A DNA stretch of 10,880 bases, from assembly GCA_036393335.1 (NCBI GenBank), contig DASWHD010000228.1, positions 1-10,880 on the forward strand, read 5' to 3'. Both the position numbers and the translations under genes were made by a program. Of the stretch, positions 6,494 through 10,880 are shown piece by piece. The stretch comes from DASWHD01 sp036393335 (lineage in GTDB: Bacteria; CG2-30-53-67; CG2-30-70-394). The notes below the pieces were generated by a model. That model ran no database searches. It was not told where the DNA came from and was given only the letters and a program-made list of their open reading frames with translations. Every line of letters starts with the position of its first letter. The first letter of the stretch is position 1.

Positions 6494-6525
6494 GGGCTCC
6501 CCTCGGGAGGGGGACGGGGGGAGGG
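6494..6525. repeat. CCCTC/GAGGG palindromic repeat, reverse copy
   Basis: The reverse complement reads CCCTCC-C-run-GTCCCCCTCCCGAGGGGAG, which resembles copies A and A' and the plus-oriented copy at 6582-6616. The two copies in this gap face each other. Confidence 0.5.
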
Positions 6526-6581
6526 CGTAGGAAATCAGCGGTTCGGTCGGTGATATGGCAAGCCGGGGGCGAAAACCATGC

Positions 6582-6616
6582 GCCCCCACCCCGGCCCTCC
6601 CCCGGAGGGGGAGGGG
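6582..6616. repeat. CCCTC/GAGGG palindromic repeat, forward copy
   Basis: CCCTCCCCC (6595-6603) pairs perfectly with GGGGGAGGG (6607-6615) around a GGA loop, preceded by GCCCCCACCCCGG. The layout matches the CCCTCACCCTGG-palindrome form of copy A. Confidence 0.6.
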
Positions 6617-6704
6617 TGCATCGTGGGCGGCGAGGAACGAACGATCGAAGACGGCTAGGATGCGGCCCTGGAACAGGGTGGGCGGATAAAAACGAGAATG
6701 ACTA

Positions 6705-6740
6705 TACGCCGCATCCATCTCTTACGCCGCATCCATCTCT
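6705..6740. repeat. Perfect 18-bp tandem duplication
   Basis: TACGCCGCATCCATCTCT occurs at 6705-6722 and again, without any change, at 6723-6740. Two exact adjacent copies suggest a recent slippage event. Confidence 0.9.
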
Positions 6741-6743
6741 GGA

Positions 6744-6766
6744 GTAGGACGCAGGTGGGATCCTAC
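6744..6766 (-). repeat. GTAGGA/TCCTAC hairpin carrying the xerD stop codon
   Basis: GTAGGA (6744-6749) pairs with TCCTAC (6761-6766), and the xerD stop TAG (6763-6765, minus strand) lies in the arm. The junction CGG-TAG-GA is identical to the end of smpB, so this may be a short member of the GTAGGAGCC palindrome family. No T-run follows. Confidence 0.5.
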
Positions 6767-7656
6767 CGCCCGCGGGGGTGGCAGCGCTCCACGAGCTGGC
6801 GCAGGTGGCCGCGGGTGAGGTGGGTGTAGATCTGGGTGGTGGAGATGTCGGCGTGGCCGAGCATCTGCTGCACCAGGCGCAGGTCGGCGCCGCCCTCCAG
6901 CAGGTGGCTGGCGAAGGAGTGGCGCAGGGTGTGGGGAGAGACGGGCCGGGCGATCCCGGCGGCGCGCGCGTAACGGGCGACGAGGCGGCCCACCGTCTGG
7001 CGGCTCAGGCCGCGGCCGCGGGCGGTGACGAACAGGACCGGCGTGACCCGGCCCTTGAGCAGGTGCGGCCGCACCTCCTGGCGGTAGCGCTCCAGCCAGT
7101 CGAGGGCCGGCGCCGAGGCCGGCACCAGGCGCACCTTGCCCCCTTTGCCGCGCGGGCGGACGAAGCCCCCCTCCCAGCTCACCTCCTCCTCCCGCAGGGC
7201 CACCAGCTCGCTGACCCGCAGGCCGGAGCCGTACAGGACTTCGAGCAGGGCCCGGTCGCGTAGCCCGGTGGGACGGGCCACGGGTGGTTGATCCAGGAGG
7301 CGACCCATCTCCTCGACCGTCAACACCTTGGGCAGGCCGCGGCCGAGCCGGGGCGCCGCGATGCGCTCGCTGGGATCGGCCGCCACGATGTCCTCCCGCA
7401 CCAGGTAACGAAACCAGCCGCGCACCGCCGACAGGTGGCGGCGGATCGAGCGGGGACCCAGTCCGTCCCGGCTCAGGCGATCCATGTGGCCGCGCAGCTC
7501 CGCGACCCCGGCCGTCTGCCACGGGCAGCCAGCCGCGCGCAGGTGATCCAGCCACAGGGCCAGGTCGCGCCGGTAGGCGAGCACCGTGTTCGCCGCCAGG
7601 CCGCGCTCCACCGAGAGGTAGTGGAGGTAGTCGTCCAGTGCCGCCGCGTCGTTCAT
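6763..7656 (-). CDS. xerD: Site-specific tyrosine recombinase XerD
   Basis: The product has 297 residues, against 298 in E. coli XerD. With XerC it resolves chromosome dimers at dif next to FtsK at the septum. I chose ATG 7654-7656 (GGGGGC about 7 nt upstream); the adjacent ATG at 7657-7659 is also possible. The N-terminal SAM-like domain runs to about residue 100 (LDDYLHYLSVERGLAANTVLAYRRDL). The catalytic set is complete: R147 (GSGLRVSE), K171 (RGKGGK), H242 and R245 (HTLRHSFASHLLEGGADLR), H268 (LGHADISTTQIYTH) and Tyr277. The ending ERCHPRG is typical of XerD and not XerC. Upstream are the octamer hairpin and the SH3b gene on the same strand. The larger upstream-extended frame would read into the hairpin and is not needed. 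Confidence 0.95.
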   Translation of the reverse strand: MNDAAALDDYLHYLSVERGLAANTVLAYRRDLALWLDHLRAAGCPWQTAGVAELRGHMDRLSRDGLGPRSIRRHLSAVRGWFRYLVREDIVAADPSERIAAPRLGRGLPKVLTVEEMGRLLDQPPVARPTGLRDRALLEVLYGSGLRVSELVALREEEVSWEGGFVRPRGKGGKVRLVPASAPALDWLERYRQEVRPHLLKGRVTPVLFVTARGRGLSRQTVGRLVARYARAAGIARPVSPHTLRHSFASHLLEGGADLRLVQQMLGHADISTTQIYTHLTRGHLRQLVERCHPRGR

Positions 7657-7683
7657 CATCGCCCCCGCCGATTGCCCAGAAGA

Positions 7684-7768
7684 GGAACACGAAGACACGA
7701 AAGCTGGAAAGCACGAAGGTTCTTCCCCAGCATTTTTCGTGTCTTCCCTATTTCGTGCTTTTGTGTCC
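7684..7768. repeat. Long hairpin of ACACGAAA octamers, copy 2
   Basis: Left arm 7684-7717 begins GGAACACGAAGACACGAAAG. Right arm 7735-7768 is the approximate complement, ending GCTTTTGTGTCC, with a loop of about 17 nt. It shares layout and 30 of 35 left-arm positions with copy 1 at 4872. It starts 18 bp past the stop of the SH3b gene and ends 28 bp before the xerD start. It therefore could act as a 3' structure of one gene and a leader structure of the next. Confidence 0.8.
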
Positions 7769-7786
7769 CCTCGTTTTGTCGGTGTG

Positions 7787-8575
7787 TCACTCGGTGAGCA
7801 GGCGGGCCTGCTTGGGGGTGGCGGAGCCGACGCGGGTGTTGGAGGGGTCGGTGACGATCACCAGGGGCCGGTTGTAGTAGCGCCGCCGGTACTGCTCGCT
7901 GTGCTGCAACATCTCCTCAAACGCCACGGCGGCCTCGCTGAGCAGGGAGAGGCGTTGCTGCTCCGGCAGGAAGTGCCACGACGACTCCACCACCAGGTCG
8001 AGCTCCGCCTCGCGGTAATGGTCCAGCACCACCTCGTTCACCGCCCCCCAGCGGATCACCCCCGGGTAGTTGGCCCGGAGGCGCGCCAAGAGCGGTCCCG
8101 CCGGGTCGGGCTCCAGGAGGCGGACGACCTCGCGCGCGACCCACGCCGTGGTCTCGTCCGGGAGGCTGACCTCGTACCAGTCACCGGCCCGGCGCACCAC
8201 CGGCAGCTCCGCGCCCCGCTCCAGACGGCCGGCACGGGGTGCCCGGATGGTCGGCTGTGTGCGGAGGTTGGCGTAGCTGTGCATCGGGACCACCCGGTGG
8301 CCCGCCGCCAGGGGGACCGCCGCCTCCTTCACCAGGCGCTGAAAGATCCACACCCGCTCGCCGCCGGGAGCGGCGATCTCGTACCACGGGTCCTGGTGGC
8401 TGAGGACGCGAAACATGTCCCCCTGCCGGGCGCTGCCGGCCAGCTCGTAGCGGGTGCCGGGACCGGTGCGGAGGTTCGCCTCGGGCCTGACCACCTGCAC
8501 GTACTCCACGGTCTCGGCGCCGGCCCCGGCGACGGCGGCCAGCAACAGGGCGGCGGCGATCACGAGCCGCGTCAT
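7787..8575 (-). CDS. Secreted protein with two bacterial SH3 (SH3b) domains
   Basis: The product has 262 residues. Residues 1-20 are a signal peptide (positive MTR, hydrophobic core, AGA cleavage site), so it is probably periplasmic. The first SH3b domain covers about 24-82: EANLRTGPGTRYELAGSARQGD, then WYEIAAPGGERVWIFQRLV. The second covers about 93-153: YANLRTQPTI, then GDWYEVSLPDETTAWVAREVV. The NLRTxP motif in both is the SH3b signature, often linked to cell-wall or peptide binding. Residues about 160-262 form a further domain I do not recognise, with LDLVVESSWHFLPEQQRLSLL and a tyrosine-rich YRRRYYNRPLVIVTD segment. The ATG overlaps the end of the RSH gene by 4 bp (ATGA, 8572-8575), which predicts translational coupling. 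Confidence 0.85.
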   Translation of the reverse strand: MTRLVIAAALLLAAVAGAGAETVEYVQVVRPEANLRTGPGTRYELAGSARQGDMFRVLSHQDPWYEIAAPGGERVWIFQRLVKEAAVPLAAGHRVVPMHSYANLRTQPTIRAPRAGRLERGAELPVVRRAGDWYEVSLPDETTAWVAREVVRLLEPDPAGPLLARLRANYPGVIRWGAVNEVVLDHYREAELDLVVESSWHFLPEQQRLSLLSEAAVAFEEMLQHSEQYRRRYYNRPLVIVTDPSNTRVGSATPKQARLLTE

Positions 8576-10695
8576 ACCCGTTCGGCCGAGACCACCAGGT
8601 CCTCGGCGCGCAGCGCCTCCAGGACGCGGGTGAGGTGATCGAGGCTCTGCACCTCGAGCTCGAAATGGACGGAGCCGTAGCGTGGCGCGATGCTGAGGGT
8701 GCGGCTCTTCAAGATGTTGGCGTTCGCCTCCGCGATCTGGGTGCAGACGGTGGCCAGGGCCCCTTGGCGGTTGTGCATCTCCACCAACACGCCTACCCGC
8801 CCGCCGATCGTGGTCCCCGGTTGCCAGCGTATGGGGATGGTCTGCTGTTCATCGAGGGAGCGGCGCACCGCATGGTGGCAGGTGGTGCGGTGGACGATCA
8901 CTCCGTCCCGGCTGCTGGCGAAGCCGACCGCATCGTCGCCCGCCATCGGCCGGCAGCAGTTGGCCAGGTGGTAGAGGTGCGCGTTGTCGAGGGCCAGGAC
9001 CAGCTCCCCCTGGGGCTGGCGCTCGTCGGAGTCCTGCGGCCCGATGGCCCCCAGGAGACGGGCAGGGTCGACCTTGCCGGAGCCGATCTGGATGAGGAAG
9101 GCGTCGATGTCGGCGAAGCCGAGGCGTGCGGCGGCGGCGACCACGTCGTCGCGTTTGGCCAGATCGGCGTCGGGCGGCAGGCGCAGGGCATGGGTCAGGC
9201 GGGTGCGGCCGATGGCGAGAATGCGTTCGCGCTTGCGGCTGCTCAGGCCGCTGCGCAGGGCGTGGCGGGCGCGGGGGGTCTGGACGTGCTTGAGCCACGC
9301 GCCGCCGGGTTCGATGGCCGGATCGGTCAAGATGTCCACCAGGTCGCCGTCCCGCAGGTGGTACTCGCGCCCCACCCGGTGGCCGTTGACCCGCCCGCCC
9401 GCACAACGCCAGCCGAGGTCGGTGTGGATGGCGAAGGCGAAGTCGAGGACCGTCGCTCCGCGCGGCAGCTCCAGCACCTCGCCGCGCGGCGTCACCGGGT
9501 GGACCTTGTCGGTGGTGAGCGATCCCCGGACCAGCTTCAGGAAATCCTCCGAGCAGAGCATCGCCTGCTGGCACTCTTGCAGCTCCTGGAGCCACCGCAT
9601 ACGGCGCGCGTAGTCGGCCGGCGCCTCGTTCGCACCGCGCTTGTAGGTCCACTGATGGGTGATGCCGCGTTCGGCGATGGCGTGCATCTCTTCGGAGAGG
9701 ATGCGCGCGCGCACCGTACAGCCGCCCCGGCCGCGCATGCGGGTGTGCAGGGCACGATACTGATTGGAGCGGGGGCTGGCGATGTAGTCCTTGAACCGTC
9801 CCGGAATCGGGCCGCGCAGGCCGTGCAGCAAGCCAAGGAGCGGATAGCAGTCTGCATCCCGCGGTGTGATCACGGTGAAGCGCAGGATGTGGGCCACCCG
9901 TTCGATGGGGTCGCCGAGGTGGCGGTGGATGCGATGGACCTCGTGCGGCCGACAGCAGCCGATGATCGCCCGGGTGCCGGGAAACCGTCCTCCGATCCGC
10001 TCCAGGAACTCGTCCCGCAACACCTCCCCGCGGTGCTGCACCCGCTCACGGGCGTAGTCGAAGATGGCGACGATCTCGTCATAGTCTTGGGGGTTGAGGA
10101 CCGCGAAGCACCGGTCCTGGAGCTCCGGGTAGATCATCCCCAGGCCGAGGCCCACCGCGATGGGCACGAAGATGTCCCGGGTCTCGGCGGCGATGCGCAC
10201 CTTCTTGTGCTGGGAGAGGACCTCGATGGTGCGCATGTTGTGGGTGCGGTCGGCGATCTTGATCAGGGCGACACGGATGTCGCGCACCATCGCCTCGACC
10301 GTCTTGCATAGGTTGGTGGCGGTGCGGTGGGTGCGCGAGGCGTGGCCGAGGCTGGCGACCTTGGTGACCCCGTCGACGAGCTGCGCCACCTCCTCGCCAA
10401 ACAGGCCCTGGATCTCCGCCAGCGGCGTGCCCGTGTCCTCGACCGTGTCATGAAGCAGCGCGGCGCACAGGGTCGGGATGTCGAGGCGCAGGTCGAGGAG
10501 GATCTCCACCACCGCCACCGGGTGGGAGAAGTACGGCTCGCCGGAACGCCGCACCTGCCCCTCGTGCGCCTCCTCCGCGAAGCGGTAGGCGCGCTCCAGC
10601 AGCCCCAGATCGGCTTGGGGGTTATAGGTCAGCACCCGCTCGGCGATCGCGTCGCAGGCGAGGATCGCGTGGGTGGTAGCGGTGGTCACGAACAA
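8572..10695 (-). CDS. Long RelA/SpoT homologue: intact ppGpp hydrolase, degenerate synthetase
   Basis: The product has 707 residues with the full RSH layout: HD hydrolase (about 30-200), synthetase-like (about 235-355), TGS (398-457), conserved-cysteine domain (N579-C581 CC and C606) and ACT (630-705). Hydrolase residues are present: H58, H82-D83, E86-D87 in LHDTVEDT, and D149/N153 in ADRTHNMRT. The synthetase keeps PIPGRFKDYIASPRSNQYRALHT but lacks key positions. The RxK motif reads CRPHEVHRI, the usual YDxxAxR reads AHILRFT (H269 for the catalytic Asp), and VEVQIRT reads VRARILS (R329 for the catalytic Glu). I infer a SpoT-like ppGpp hydrolase that cannot make ppGpp. The start is uncertain: TTG at 10695 (assumed here) or GTG at 10689, neither with a ribosome site; a TGA lies four codons upstream. 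It is not beside rpoZ or gmk as far as visible, so it may be a paralogue of spoT. Confidence 0.88.
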   Translation of the reverse strand: MFVTTATTHAILACDAIAERVLTYNPQADLGLLERAYRFAEEAHEGQVRRSGEPYFSHPVAVVEILLDLRLDIPTLCAALLHDTVEDTGTPLAEIQGLFGEEVAQLVDGVTKVASLGHASRTHRTATNLCKTVEAMVRDIRVALIKIADRTHNMRTIEVLSQHKKVRIAAETRDIFVPIAVGLGLGMIYPELQDRCFAVLNPQDYDEIVAIFDYARERVQHRGEVLRDEFLERIGGRFPGTRAIIGCCRPHEVHRIHRHLGDPIERVAHILRFTVITPRDADCYPLLGLLHGLRGPIPGRFKDYIASPRSNQYRALHTRMRGRGGCTVRARILSEEMHAIAERGITHQWTYKRGANEAPADYARRMRWLQELQECQQAMLCSEDFLKLVRGSLTTDKVHPVTPRGEVLELPRGATVLDFAFAIHTDLGWRCAGGRVNGHRVGREYHLRDGDLVDILTDPAIEPGGAWLKHVQTPRARHALRSGLSSRKRERILAIGRTRLTHALRLPPDADLAKRDDVVAAAARLGFADIDAFLIQIGSGKVDPARLLGAIGPQDSDERQPQGELVLALDNAHLYHLANCCRPMAGDDAVGFASSRDGVIVHRTTCHHAVRRSLDEQQTIPIRWQPGTTIGGRVGVLVEMHNRQGALATVCTQIAEANANILKSRTLSIAPRYGSVHFELEVQSLDHLTRVLEALRAEDLVVSAERV

Positions 10696-10713
10696 GGGAA
10701 GGTGTCACGAACA
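10685..10713. repeat. 10-bp direct repeat around the RSH start
   Basis: GTCACGAACA occurs at 10685-10694 and 10704-10713, a 19-bp spacing, or about two helical turns. It covers the presumed start codon of the RSH gene on the minus strand (TGTTCGTGAC). It could be an operator or a small duplication. Confidence 0.4.
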
Positions 10714-10714
10714 G

Positions 10715-10751
10715 AAAAAGCCGACGGTGAACACAGGATAATCCACCGTCG
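10715..10751 (-). terminator. Intrinsic terminator/attenuator directly upstream of the RSH gene
   Basis: On the minus strand CGACGGTG (10751-10744) pairs perfectly with CACCGTCG (10729-10722) around a 14-nt loop, and GGC-TTTTT follows (10719-10715). This is a Rho-independent terminator for transcription coming from the right, ending about 20 nt before the RSH start. There is little room for a promoter between it and the start, so it may act as an attenuator in the RSH leader. Confidence 0.65.
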
Positions 10752-10808
10752 CCTGTTGGGAAGAGTTTGTGTTGCACCCGAAATCATCACCGGCCGGCTA
10801 ATGGACTG

Positions 10809-10880
10809 ACGCGGGAAGCCAGGAAACCAGGAGGAAAACGCCTCTACTGGCTCTCTTCCTGGCTTCCTGGCATCCCGCGT
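10809..10880. repeat. Long palindrome of GCCAGGAA octamers
   Basis: Left arm 10809-10834 (ACGCGGGAAGCCAGGAAACC then AGGAGG) pairs with right arm 10855-10880 at 23 of 26 positions. CCAGGA recurs at an 8-bp period in each arm. It may continue past the window edge. It is a third octamer-built hairpin type, beside ACACGAAA and CTCTGTGK. Confidence 0.75.

Larger units (their letters stand above)
6459..6762. other. Non-coding gap between xerD and yajR, filled with palindromes
   Basis: No gene is supported here. The gap holds a reverse-oriented GC-rich repeat (6494-6525), a perfect GGGGGCG/CGCCCCC hairpin (6565-6571 with 6581-6587), a second GC-rich palindrome (6582-6616), an 18-bp perfect tandem duplication (6705-6740) and the hairpin at the xerD stop. 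The yajR promoter should lie within it on the minus strand, but I could not pick a convincing -35/-10 pair. Confidence 0.6.

Noticed and set aside
4212..6530. 772-codon plus-strand open frame
   Set aside because: It spans the IS right end, the repeat region and the antisense of yajR; the His/Gln/Asp/Glu-rich product is typical of antisense GC-rich DNA.
7684..7768. CRISPR array or direct-repeat array
   Set aside because: The repeats are octamers forming one hairpin, with no spacers of regular length and no cas genes nearby.
8635..10311. 558-codon plus-strand open frame
   Set aside because: It is antisense to the RSH gene, which has complete domain support.

Overview
The window is a high-GC chromosomal segment. 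It looks like a gammaproteobacterium, possibly close to the Chromatiales, but this is an inference from gene content (yajR, smpB, xerD, an integron-integrase-type recombinase, a long RelA/SpoT protein) and from the dense intergenic repeats; no species marker is present. All recognisable host genes lie on the minus strand. The one plus-strand gene is the transposase of an inserted IS110/IS1111-family element.

Layout from left to right: (1) the N-terminal two thirds of an integron-integrase-type tyrosine recombinase, cut by the left edge; (2) a non-coding patch (598-949) made of duplicated palindromic repeats; (3) a membrane-anchored C45-type (acyl-CoA:6-APA acyltransferase-like) Ntn-hydrolase; (4) a REP-like palindrome whose arm carries the smpB stop codon; (5) smpB; (6) an IS1111-like element (about 3058-4774) with perfect 16-bp inverted repeats, inserted 22 bp upstream of smpB in an intergenic repeat, with a long non-coding right end where a bridge RNA would be expected; (7) a long hairpin of octamer repeats; (8) a yajR-type MFS transporter with a C-terminal YAM domain; (9) another repeat-filled gap; (10) xerD; (11) a second copy of the octamer hairpin; (12) a secreted protein with two SH3b domains, overlapping by 4 bp (13) a long RelA/SpoT homologue. 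The last has an intact HD hydrolase but a degraded synthetase active site. An intrinsic terminator and a third type of palindrome lie at the right edge.

The RSH gene and the SH3b gene form a translationally coupled pair, and xerD follows after the octamer hairpin. yajR was probably directly upstream of smpB before the IS inserted.

The strongest themes for follow-up are the apparently hydrolase-only RSH, the IS1111 element sitting in a dispersed repeat and separating smpB from its upstream DNA, and several palindromic repeat families that sit at or over the 3' end of every complete host gene except the RSH gene. Three of these families are built from 8-bp periods.
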